From the NCBI RefSeq assembly GCF_040115645.1, contig NC_089559.1, positions 2,418,001-2,482,000 of the forward strand: a DNA stretch of 64,000 nt. Reading direction: 5' to 3'. Every line of letters begins with the position of its first letter. Position 1 is the first letter of the stretch. The notes beneath the pieces were generated by a model. The model worked only from the letters and a program-made list of their open reading frames with translations, did not search any database and was not told where the DNA came from. The stretch comes from Euwallacea fornicatus. Taxonomy: Eukaryota > Arthropoda > Insecta > Coleoptera > Curculionidae. Shown here in pieces: positions 12,101-22,402 of the stretch. Both the position numbers and the translations under genes were made by a program.

Positions 12101-13376
12101 ATCAACCAAACAAGGAACGAATCCCTTAGAATGCCAGATGTAATTTCCTATTCATGATTATAAAATGACATGTTTTTGACCATATTGTTATAATAAAAAA
12201 CAAATTATATATCAAAAACTAACAATTATATAATTGCTTCAAAAGCGCTTGATTCCCATGACATAACCTGTATTTATTTCCTTCATATTCATTTTCTACA
12301 TGCAAGACAGGATCGTCTTATTTTATACTATTCTAATTAGATAAATACAAAATTGGTAAAAATGAGCTTCAGTTGTGCCAGGAACGGCAAGCCCCTTCTA
12401 GGACTTCCAGATGTTTGCAAGTGAGGCCGCTGGCATTTTCATTAATTGAATCAGGTTGGACAACATTTGGTTCTATAACGAAATTCAGATGATGAGTGCT
12501 TCAAAAATTAAAAAAAAAGGTTTAAAGGAGATTCTACTTTAGAAAAAGGTAAGAACCGAAATTTCCGCTTTGTCCGCATGCCTTTTAAAACTCCTTTAAT
12601 ACATTTTTATACTTTTATAGTGTTTGCGAAAACAACATGTTGGGTCAACGTATGTTGTAAAATGAGGGAAGCAATGAAAGACAAAACGTGATAAAAATCG
12701 TATTCTTAATATATTTACATATTTGAAAACAATCCAAATCGGACAATTAATACAAAAAATTAGAAATAAATAATATTCTAAAATTGTATAGTTCAAATTT
12801 ACATACTCCTAAAATCATTGAAGGAGCGCTTACGGAGGGAAAATTGTATTTACACGAAAAATCAACCATAGAAAACTTAATACACTATACTTGCTTTATA
12901 AAATATCTCTCTTTTTGTATACAGAAATAATACAGAGAAAAAATAGAAAATAACCTTCTTAAATCATTATTCTACCTAAATATGCAATCGTGGCAGAAAT
13001 TCTCTTGGCCGTTTGTAATTTAATGTAATTTCAAGGATAGGTACGATGCTTGTTGGTCACGTAAGTGACTTTTTATGATCCGCTTACTTAAACGAGTAGA
13101 AAAACTGCTTTTAAAATTGAAAAACACAATATGACAGAAGAAACAAAACAAAAAATTCTTGAAATAGCACTTTTTTGAATTAATCGCCTAAATTCTAGTT
13201 CCTGCCATTTTTGATAAAGTATGTTCAGACTTTATGTTATCGTGTTTGCTCCTTGAGAACTAAGAGGTAAAACACGTTAACATCAAACGCCGCTACAAAA
13301 TTTACCTTTCCCTAAGTCCGATTTTTTACATGAAAACTATCGAATATATAAGGCCTAAGAATGTCGTCAGTCTGTT
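9161..13376. other. Intergenic region between PDSS1 and wapl
   Basis: The two genes converge here (PDSS1 plus, wapl minus). It contains the presumed PDSS1 3' UTR; AATAAA occurs at about 10506. An ATGATGATGATG run lies near 9792 and short GACAGT repeats at 10568-10600. A transposase remnant occupies about 10747-11250. From 11250 to 13376 I see AT-rich sequence without a recognisable gene. Confidence 0.6.
10747..11250 (+). pseudogene. N-terminal remnant of a DDE transposase
   Basis: Short in-frame pieces resemble the helix-turn-helix N-terminus of the same insect transposase family as 5995-6640. They are KHRIFVYDGF (about 10860), RELRRRFDIN after a stop near 10940, and NIERVR followed by a block like KSPFRSAGKHA (about 11085-11145). 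Stops and frame changes separate them. The catalytic half is not found here, so this is a truncated copy. Confidence 0.55.
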
Positions 13377-15881
13377 TTATAAGTACGGCACGACCAAATC
13401 GACCGGTTCCGTTTCTTTATGTTCCTGCTGGTAGTCAGTTTTGGTTTCATCGCAAGATTCGAGGAATTTGATCACCTTCTGTGTAGCTTTAATTGCGCAC
13501 ACGCTGGAAGCTTCCGTCTGAAAGTACAGGGCAAAACATTTATTTAAAAACATTCGATTCGCGCAAATTACCACAAGGTACATCATATTATCGAAGGCAT
13601 AAAAAAATGAACAGAATGTACTCACGGAAGCAGTTAGATTCATAAAATTGAAGAACTTCTTCAACAATTCCACCATATCGGTGAAATTGTTGCCTCGTAA
13701 GAATTGCCTGATGCCGACCTGATAGGGTTCGTTGTCCATAATCAGGAAACCAACAACCATCACAATATACGAAGCCAGGAATGTGTATTCCATGTGGGTG
13801 CCTGCTTTCTGAAGAACTGCAAATACAGACGATTAACAAAAAATCATGTTTCACGCTTTGCAATCAGGACTTACGCTTCGCAACCGTTTCCTCAATAAAC
13901 TCCTCGTTGCTTTTCTGCTGCGGCGTTTGCACATCCTGGTCGTGCTCGTCCTTTTCCCCGTCCAAAATAGCGTTTGTCTTGTTTTCGGCTATTTTTGCGC
14001 AACTTTCCCACTCGTAATATTGCACAATGAGTGCCTCGACTGCACTTTCTTCCCCTAAAAGTCGCCGTTTATCTTTGATTTGCTGTTAATTATGTTGCGA
14101 AATAATGGCTTACTGGAATAAATGCTCTCGAGTTTCGAGGGCGCTTTGGCCTCCATCAGAAGCTTCTTGTTGACCTCCTGATCTTGGATCAAATTGATGA
14201 GCAACATCAGCACCTACAGATAAAGTTTCATTTAATGCTAAATATAAATTATTGATTCATCGTCTAATGCAAATTCAAACACGAATCGACTTACCAGAAC
14301 TCCTAGTTCAAATTTCTTTTGCTCCGGAATGTAATTGGGAACTTGTAGGAGTAAATGTAGACTAGTTTCGATAATCCCCGCGCGGGATCCGATCAACTGG
14401 CTACCTATGGCTACAGAGAACAATAAAATATTATTTTGAGCTTCTCGATGAACCCGACATAACTTACATTGTTGTCTGAAATGGTGCGTCAAGTTGATGA
14501 GCACCTTGAGCGTGACCATCAGAGCTTCGCGTATTATGGTCCCCGTGGATGACTTGTCTGCGATGTCCGTGACGGGGTAAAGAGGAATTTCGCAATCGCA
14601 CAATTTGTACAAATTGAAGAGGGTGTCGATCATCATTCCGTCATTGTACTTTAGGATGTACGTCTGGTTTTCTTCATTGTTTTGGGTTACCTGTAGGATA
14701 TTGAATGTTTGTTGAGACTCAGGTTAAATTTGTACTAGTAATATTTTACTAATTACAGACAGGAGACCTAACACTAAATCCTGACCTGCACAGGGTGTTT
14801 CTTTATGTTTAGATTGCTTATGATGCGTCCATTATTACAGATGACGAAAATATGGAGAAAGTGATTAAATATTGCAGGTTGTCGTCGGGACACCGAGTAC
14901 AAGCGAAAAGTATATGCTATCTATGGCAAACTAAGCTTTTTAATAAGTTGAAATAACATATAGTGGAAAAAATTCAATAAAAAAAACTTACGTTTTCCAA
15001 AACTCTAAGGCACCGATCGACTTTCTTTAGTTTATCCAATAGCACGTCTGTCCAACTAACCACATAATCGGACACCTGCCTACAACACTCGTGAATTGTT
15101 TTCATAATATGCTCCAGGCCGCCCAGCTCGCGCAGCTCCTCCTTAAACCACTCTCCGGCTCTTTTCGAGGTCAATGAGAGCAGAGTTTCCATGGCCAATT
15201 GGCCTGTGGTAATATTTTCCAAGTTTAGGTGCATAGCGTGACCTTGGCTTTGGATTTCGGCGCACAATTCTCGTACTTTTTGCTTATTTTTCTCCAATTG
15301 AGAAGTGGTTAGGCCACACTCGTCCAAAGCCTGAAAAATATTACGGTTGACAATGGTATGTAACTAATAGACGGGTAATTAAATATCCATAAAGATTCAA
15401 CTCTTGCTACACTAAATTTTTACTGTGAGCAGTTTAAAGTCAAAGTAGCTACCTGCTGATAACTGACGTCCGATTCCAACAGGTTGAGCATAAGCTCTAA
15501 GCAGTCACGATCCAAGTCCATGTTTAGTCGATCTTGGCTGAGCACAAACATGACGGTGGCCGTGCATAAACCCAAACTTTGATCTTTGGTTGCATCGTGT
15601 AGTGCCTTGAAGAACTTGGCAACCGTACCATGTGCGCGGACGTGCATCCTGAAAGCCGGCGCCATGCATTTGGACGCCAGAGTGATTGCCGACAAACACC
15701 TGAACAAGCAACAGAAGGGACATATTAATGAGCACAACAAAGTCAATGCTCACCTTGTGCTTATCGGATTATTATCCTGCAACGCGTCCAAAATGTATTC
15801 GACATCATCGTTGAATTCCTGAAACTCTCCGATCTCCTGAATTTGGTGGGCTTTTTTCACATTGCGGACCACCATATAGTA
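13377..15881 (-). other. wapl: Conserved C-terminal WAPL domain of wapl
   Basis: Residues about 680-1233, encoded by the last nine exons. Landmarks in order: VVRNVKKAHQ, EFNDDVEYILDAL, RMHVRAHGTVAKFF, HDATKDQSLGLCTA, MDLDRDCLELMLNLLE, ITTGQLAMETLLSLTSKRAG, LGGLEHIMKTIHECC, VLQVPNYIPEQ-like (here LLQVPNYIPEQ), and GTHMEYTFLASY. The order and spacing follow vertebrate WAPL without gaps, so the helical-repeat domain looks intact and functional. Confidence 0.93.
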
Positions 15882-18800
15882 CTAAAAAATCTTTGTTGGT
15901 ACAACTAAATAAACAGTATAGACCAGGAAACTCACAGGTTTATCAGTCTTTGCGCACTTCACACTTGTTATGTCTTGAGCATCGTCGACTGAAGAAGTTA
16001 CCCTTGTCAAGGTATTGCCTATTTTAGCATAAAATTGCGAATAAAAATAAAAAAACACAGGTGAAGAATGCACCTTTAAAATCGAACGCTTCATCCAGTT
16101 CCGTGTTTTGAATCTCAGGTCTGGCAGGTGTTTCTCCTCCTTCTTTGTCTGTCCATTTATGTACATATATCGCTCTCCTTTTCTTGGAATCATCATCCAC
16201 CTAACAAAAATTAAGATAATTGAGTATGTTGATGTTTCTCAAGTCGTACGAAACCTACCAACGCCCTGCTCTTAAAAATACTGCCCTTTTTCTTGGAAAT
16301 TACGAGCTTAACTGGAAGAGGTTCGGGTGGTTTTTCTAAAGTCTTATCAGAGATTTTTTCCTTGACCGTTTCTACTTCGATAAAGGGCGGTTCGACGCTA
16401 GGAACAGGCTGCTTCATCTAAATGAATAATTAAATGATAGCATTAAAACATTGCAAAGAACTAGATAACAGTAGTTCTTAAATATTTTTGAAAAAAACAA
16501 GTAGATATGCCAATAATTTTTTGAAAAATAAAAATTGTTCTTAAATTATTTTTCTGGGTTTTCGAGACTTGCCTCCAATTCGGGAACAGTACTGTTTGAA
16601 TCGCTATCTGTACCCCATTCTTCCTCTATAGTTTTCTTTCCATCTTTCTTACTTAAAGGTTCTTCTGTAATTCCCATTGGTGGCGTTTTAATCTTTATTG
16701 GAGGCACTGCTAGTTTTGTGTTTTTCTCCTTAACCTATTGAAAGGAAAAAGGAATACACTTCATGGTAAGATAGATTGGAGTAGTCTCACTTTTGGTTTT
16801 TTCTTGACGGGTTCCTCAAAATCCTCTTCCTCTTCTTCATCTACCCAGTCTTTGGCAGTATTTCCTGTCCTATTCCTAGTTCTCAATCCCACTCTCAAAT
16901 GCCGCGGTACCTTTTCATCTTCCGGCGCATCAGAAACATCCTTCTTTACGTCCTTTTGCCTACCTCGTTTACGTACAGGAGGCACCACTTTCGCTACTTT
17001 GGTATTCTGGATTTCCTTGGCAATATTCTCAATGGTTTCTAACGGTTCTTCGTTGAGAGGCTGCTCGTATTCGGCTTCTAATCTCGCCAGCTTCTCTTCC
17101 ACCGATTCCTCGACCTGTGGAGGCTCACTTGATGCAAATTTGTCAATTTCCATTTCACTATCTTGATCAGAAAGCTGAGAAAACTCCTGATTTTGTGGTG
17201 CACTACCGGATGCCTCGAGTTTGAGCTGTTCGAACGAAATATATTGAATCTTGGAAATTTTAATACAGAAAGGTGTAAGAAAAGCCTGGAACGATTGTAA
17301 AAAGAGAAGAGAAAACAAATTTTTCGGTATCTTAAATGTCCATTAAGAGACATAAATTACAAAAAACTAGAAATTTAAATTTTGAAGTATTTCATATACA
17401 GTGGGTCTAAGATTGTACATACATCTAAACCACTGAATGATTCGAAATTGAGCTCAAATATTGCTAAACTTTTAAAAACGCCGAAAACTCAACTCTTCTT
17501 TTGTGTAAAACCTCAAAAAATACAAAAAGCAACGATTCTATGATCAAGAAACACCTTATTTCGTACCTTAAGATCTGCAACATTCGACGGCAAATCTTGC
17601 CGAATATTTTCAGTTTGTTCCACCCCTCCATGCAATTCTGCCATCACATCCTCAATACTTTTATTGGTCCCCATTCGGTCGCCGCTTGGAGCTCCATTGG
17701 AAGACTCAGGAGCACTTTCTCCTGGTTCTCCATCAGGTACTAAAAGTGACCCTTCTCGAAGACCACTATCAACATCATCTCCTGGCGGATAGGGAGAATC
17801 CGGTTTCAACAAACTAGCGTAGAGCGCTCTACGCTCTTCTTCGAATTTTTCGGCAGGCACGTATTGCGGAGACAGATCACTTTGTGTCCCATCTATTACA
17901 ATAAAAAAAAATACTGGTCAAGTACCAATAGATTGAAATCCTAGCAAGTTTACTAAGAGGATAATACCCCATTGAAATATTTAACAAAGGAAAGATTATT
18001 GGACAGTTTAGTGGTTCTCACAGAATTTGCCTTGAAGACAAGTTGCCAATATATTGGTGTAGTGCCGGTTTTTGAAACTTCTGATAAATTTACCAGCAAG
18101 ATAATTTCGGCGAGAGCGACTACATCAAAAAAAGCATTGATCAATTTCTTTGCTTCCACAGATATATGCTGCTATTGCTCAAAGTGTCAATATTCAATAA
18201 TTTGCCTTAACTTTACCATATGTTCAATTGAAAAGTTCTTTGTTACTCAAAAATATATGAAGAACACTTGTGAGTGCTATAACTTGGTCAAATACCTTTT
18301 TTGGCGGCAGGAAATACCGTCAACTCTGAGGGAGTGTCAGCAGCAGCAGGACTGGTGCTTGGATCCATTTGCATGCTCCTGCGTGCGCTACGCGTGATTC
18401 GGCAATTCGAGGGTCTAGGAGGAGTCGTTTGCGGCTGGGAATTTGAATTTTCTCGCAGGGCGCGCGGAGATCTTGTTGGGGAAGTTGAAGCAGTGCTACT
18501 GGAACAAAAAGGCAAAGAAAAAATAGAAAATTGATTAATATTACGCATGCTACTGAATGATAATCAAAAAAAGGTTACCTTGGAGTATCAGTTTTCTCAG
18601 GATCATCATCATTTATCAGTTGGGATTTGCCCTTGCAAATCCGCAACACTATCGGCGGCTTGGAGGACTCACTAGTGTCACTACGATCTGAATTTCGTCT
18701 TTTGGTCTGCTGATTCAGAGTGAGCATTTTCTCATGAGCATTTTTTGATGAGAAGAATTTCTTTGGAGATGACCTACCTCTAGTTTGTCTATAAGAAATT

Positions 18801-19617
18801 ATTTCTCATAGTTAAAAGAAATATGTTCCTATTCAGGATTAACTTTCAAATTTTTTTAAATACAAAAAGAAATTTGCTTGCAAGTCAAAATTAATCATAA
18901 AACTATTTAATCAAAAATTTACTTGCACATATGTATGTCTGTGTAAGTATCAAAATTTCAAAACTTAAATCTTGTATACAAACGTCTTTAATTACTCTTG
19001 CATCAATAATTTAAATCATATACTACTCAATTATGAAATTTCAATAATCACAGTCTCAAAGGAAATTAAATACTGACCTATCACTTGAATCAAAAGTGCC
19101 ACAGGACCTTTTGGAAGTGGAACCAAAGCTACTTGTGGCTTGGTAACTTGAAGTGCTATTGGCATCTTGGCTGATGTCTCGGCTTTTGAAGAATTTCTTT
19201 GGCTTGGGAGCACTCTCTGCACCTCTTTAAAATTTAAGTACATATTAGGTATCTATGAAGTTATCTATTTTCAGATATATCATTGAAATGTACTAAAAAA
19301 TTTAGAAAAACAGTCTCAAACATGGGTTAATGTGTTTTAAATTTGAGGTTTATATTCCTGAGTTGCCACGATCATTAAATCATTTTCCAAAAACAGTCTA
19401 AAAAGTTAAAATGTGGCATAAACATTACTTACTTTGATTCAGCTTCTTGTCGTCCATTCAATGTTCGAATGCTTGTGAAACTTGTTATACCCCATTTGCC
19501 AACTGATGCAGCTGACCGGGCAGCAGAAGGCCTATTACTGTTCTCCTTGAAAAGTGTATCAAAGTGAAAACTATGGTGGCTAGCACCCCTTTTATATTTT
19601 CCAAAACCACGGGACAT
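13377..19617 (-). CDS. wapl: Wings apart-like cohesin release factor
   Basis: WAPL removes cohesin from chromatin together with PDS5. Coding exons (minus, 5' to 3'): 19433-19617, 19078-19224, 18579-18788, 18296-18498, 17567-17892, 16791-17225, 16573-16734, 16259-16417, 16074-16200, 15936-16018, 15754-15881, 15453-15699, 14992-15330, 14468-14690, 14295-14410, 14114-14213, 13875-14054, 13626-13816, 13377-13517. Phases agree throughout and give about 1233 aa (human about 1190). The N-terminus (SRGFGKYKRG, then HFDTLF and KWG) matches the WAPL start; the PDS5-binding YSR motif appears as YKR. PKKFFKSR and PKKFFSSKN lie in exons 2 and 3, and an acidic, lysine-rich disordered middle follows. The intron at 16418-16572 needs a GC donor. 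The 17225 acceptor is the least certain boundary. The start ATG at 19617 is the first in the conserved frame. Confidence 0.95.
14790..14800. repeat. ACAGGGTGTTT terminus-like motif in wapl intron
   Basis: This short motif matches the ends of the fold-back element (2421 and 3674) and lies in the wapl intron 14691-14991. No second end was found nearby, so it may be a solo remnant or chance. Confidence 0.3.
17893..18295. other. Long wapl introns without features
   Basis: This 403 bp intron, and those at 17226-17566, 14691-14991 and 18789-19077, contain no recognisable gene. An open frame of 141 codons on the plus strand at 17972-18397 overlaps wapl exon 4 on the other strand and looks incidental. 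Confidence 0.6.
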
Positions 19618-20303
19618 TTTTGGTTCCTCTAGGTCATTCTAGGGTTGGAAACAATGATAAAAACCACGGATCTCTCTCTGACATGATGAATTCTTTGAAA
19701 AGTCGATAGTACAAAGTGAAAGGCGATTCAAAAAACCGGAGATTTTAAATGAAAGCACACACCAAAACATTCAAAAGTTGCATTTAAAATCACGGGCATT
19801 GATTAAAACATCGCCATTTTTCTTTATGAAAACAATCGTCTGGTGTTCTTTCAGTTAGCGGCTCGTCTAAGAGATGTTTCTATTTGTCAAAAATTCATGG
19901 AAATGTGTAGTTTTTGACGAAAAACACGTTAAATTGCTGTAATTTTAGTAAATTTTTACTTTTTTGTTTCTTGTCAAATTGTGGCATAAATACGCTACGT
20001 TCTGCGGGTCTACGATTTGCTACAATTGGTATATATTTGTTAGAAGCTACGATCACTACAGGCGCACTAAACTGGGACGTATTTGCTCTCACTTTTCAAT
20101 ATCTTGCAGCAGATAAGGACAGCAACAAAAACCGATTGAGGTAGCCTAAGGACCTATGATTAGTCACACGTCATGGGAAAGTGAGGTTAAGTTGTCATTT
20201 GAATAACAAGTATATAGCTCACGTTCTCAGTTCGCCGCTTATGGCTCAGTAAATTATCATTCTTTTGAAAATCTCGATCTGCAAAGGTAGCAATCTTATA
20301 AAA
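19618..20303. promoter_or_regulatory. Divergent intergenic region, wapl / DDX56
   Basis: Only 686 bp separate the two start codons on opposite strands, so both promoters must lie here unless upstream exons exist. A TCAGTT initiator-like sequence sits near 20227-20232, upstream of DDX56. No clear TATA box was identified for either gene. Confidence 0.55.
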
Positions 20304-21968
20304 ATGGATGATTCAGAAAAACCCACATCGTTCCATGTGATGGAACTAGACGATCGTGTATTAAAAGCCATCGAAAAGTTGGGCTGGGGAGCCCCAACTC
20401 TCATCCAAGAAAAAGCAATCCCTTTTCTTCTAGAAGGCAAGGACGTCCTCGTGAGGGCACGCACTGGTTCCGGTAAAACTGCGGCGTTTGCCATCCCCAT
20501 TGTACAAAAAATTTTAAATTTGAAGCAAGTGGCAGCCCACCAAGACATTAAGGCTCTTATACTGGCACCTAGTCAAGAATTGTGCCAGCAAATATATAGA
20601 GTTATTAAAGACCTAACTCTAAAATGTTCCAGAGAAGTAAAATGCATTGACATAGCCCCTCAAGAAGACTTGAGTGTACAGAAACCTTTGCTAATTGAGA
20701 AACCTGATATAATTGTGGCCACTCCTGCTCGCTGTTTGCAGCACTGTCAAGCAGGAAATATTAATATAAAAACTTCACTGGAGATATTGGTAATTGATGA
20801 GGCAGATCTAGTTTTTTCATTTGGTTATGAAACAGAAGTTAAGCAATTACTTGACTATCTTCCTAGTATTTGCCAATCAGTCTTAGTATCAGCCACTTTG
20901 AGTGACGACGTTAAGAGCTTGAAAAAGATAGTGCTACATAATCCTGTAACCTTGTCACTGCAAGAGCCAGAGTTGCCACCTGCCAATCAAATCACCCATT
21001 ATCATATTAGGGCAGAGGAACTTGAAAAAGCCACTATACTTTATGCATTACTGAAGCTACATTTAATCAGAGGCAAAACTATAATTTTTGTCCAGACTGT
21101 TGATAAGTGTTACAAAATTAAATTGTTTTTAGAGCAGTTCAAGCTTCGGACTTGTGTATTGAATTCTGAACTCCCCTCCGAAATACGCTGTCATGCAGTC
21201 AATCAGTTTAATCAAGGACTGTATGATATCATTGTAGCTTCAGATGAGAAGGCTTTAGAGCAGCCTGACACTGAAAAGGTAAGCAAGCAAGTAAATAAGC
21301 CAGGAAAATATAAGAGAGTGAAAGACAAGAATAGTGGTGTGTCGCGAGGTATTGACTTTCAATTTGTGTCTAATGTGGTTAACTTTGATTTTCCCTTGGA
21401 CATACACTCATACATCCATAGAGCAGGAAGAACTGCTCGAGGAAATAATCAAGGGAGTGTTTTATCTTTTGTCAGTATCAAGGAAAGTAACCTATTAGAG
21501 GAAGTTGAAAAATATCTTCAACATGGCCAAGAAAATCTTTCAGTTTTCAAGTCATATGAGTTTAATCTGGATGAAGTTGAAGCATTTAAGTATCGAGCAA
21601 AAGATGCCTGGAAAGCAGTGACCAAAATAGCAGTAAGAGAAGCAAGATTAAAAGAAATTAAACAAGAAATTTTCAACTGTAACAAACTGAAGACTTACTT
21701 TGAGGATAATCCTACCGATCTGCAAGTATTAAGACATGACAAAGCTTTACATACTGTGAGAGTACAACAACATTTAAGCAATGTGCCCGAGTATATTGTA
21801 CCAGAAACGTTAAAAAGCTTGTCAGGCATCGTTAAAAAGGGGAAAGGAAAGCGGGACTTTAGTAGAATGTCTGAGTCAACTTCCAAACACATGGCAAAGA
21901 GGAACAATCCTCTTGTGAGTATGCAGTTTGAAGGTTTCAAGAAAAAAGTTAAACGTGCTAAACATTAA
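20304..21968 (+). CDS. DDX56: DEAD-box RNA helicase DDX56 (Dbp9 family)
   Basis: A nucleolar ATP-dependent helicase for large ribosomal subunit assembly (yeast Dbp9, Drosophila hlc). It is one uninterrupted exon of 554 codons; human DDX56 is about 547 aa. The start is the ATG at 20304: the frame opens upstream at 20265 only through a TTG codon, and family alignment begins at MDDSE. Motifs: Q-motif region PTLIQEKAIP, motif I ARTGSGKT (about residues 52-59), motif II DEAD (165-168), motif III SAT (196-198), motif V SRGIDF, motif VI HRAGRTARG. The family-specific tail REARLKEIKQE and LKTYFEDNPTDLQVLRHD is present, as is a basic C-terminus. Its single-exon structure contrasts with intron-rich neighbours. 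Confidence 0.96.
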   Translation: MDDSEKPTSFHVMELDDRVLKAIEKLGWGAPTLIQEKAIPFLLEGKDVLVRARTGSGKTAAFAIPIVQKILNLKQVAAHQDIKALILAPSQELCQQIYRVIKDLTLKCSREVKCIDIAPQEDLSVQKPLLIEKPDIIVATPARCLQHCQAGNINIKTSLEILVIDEADLVFSFGYETEVKQLLDYLPSICQSVLVSATLSDDVKSLKKIVLHNPVTLSLQEPELPPANQITHYHIRAEELEKATILYALLKLHLIRGKTIIFVQTVDKCYKIKLFLEQFKLRTCVLNSELPSEIRCHAVNQFNQGLYDIIVASDEKALEQPDTEKVSKQVNKPGKYKRVKDKNSGVSRGIDFQFVSNVVNFDFPLDIHSYIHRAGRTARGNNQGSVLSFVSIKESNLLEEVEKYLQHGQENLSVFKSYEFNLDEVEAFKYRAKDAWKAVTKIAVREARLKEIKQEIFNCNKLKTYFEDNPTDLQVLRHDKALHTVRVQQHLSNVPEYIVPETLKSLSGIVKKGKGKRDFSRMSESTSKHMAKRNNPLVSMQFEGFKKKVKRAKH

Positions 21969-22402
21969 TATGGAATTAATATATCTATTGTGGGTTGAAA
22001 TATATCTTTTTTATGTTTCTTGAGTTTTTTTCCTTTACATTCTTGCAATCTTAAAAATTAAGATTGAAAATTCAAAGTTAAAGTTTACATATTTTACAAT
22101 AGCTAAATAGCCTACATGCGCAAATGGCGTGTTTTCGTCCGTACAATGTAGTAAAGTAGAATACTTCTATAAAACATTACTAGTTCCCATCTGACATTTT
22201 ATTTGTCATCAAAAATTTTCATGAAACCATCCCTTAACCTACTTGTTTGTTGTCCTTAAAGAAAGACGATTTTATTATTTACTACTTGAAAAATAAGTAT
22301 AATTTAATGAATTATCAATAGCAAGTAAAAACTAAACTATTTAGGCATGTGTTTATACAGTTCATAAGCTAGTTGAACAGAGTTCGATTACTTATCAATA
22401 GA
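21969..22402. other. Intergenic, DDX56 to Gcn5
   Basis: A 434 bp AT-rich spacer that must hold the DDX56 3' UTR and the Gcn5 promoter and 5' UTR. I see no further feature. Confidence 0.6.

Noticed and set aside
13809..13816. One-base phase conflict in wapl exon 18
   Set aside because: Using the acceptor at 13817-13818 (TTTGCAG) instead of the internal AG resolves the phase and gives a better family match (LLQKAGTHMEY).
17972..18397. 141-codon plus-strand open frame in wapl
   Set aside because: It overlaps a wapl exon on the other strand and has no recognisable protein features.
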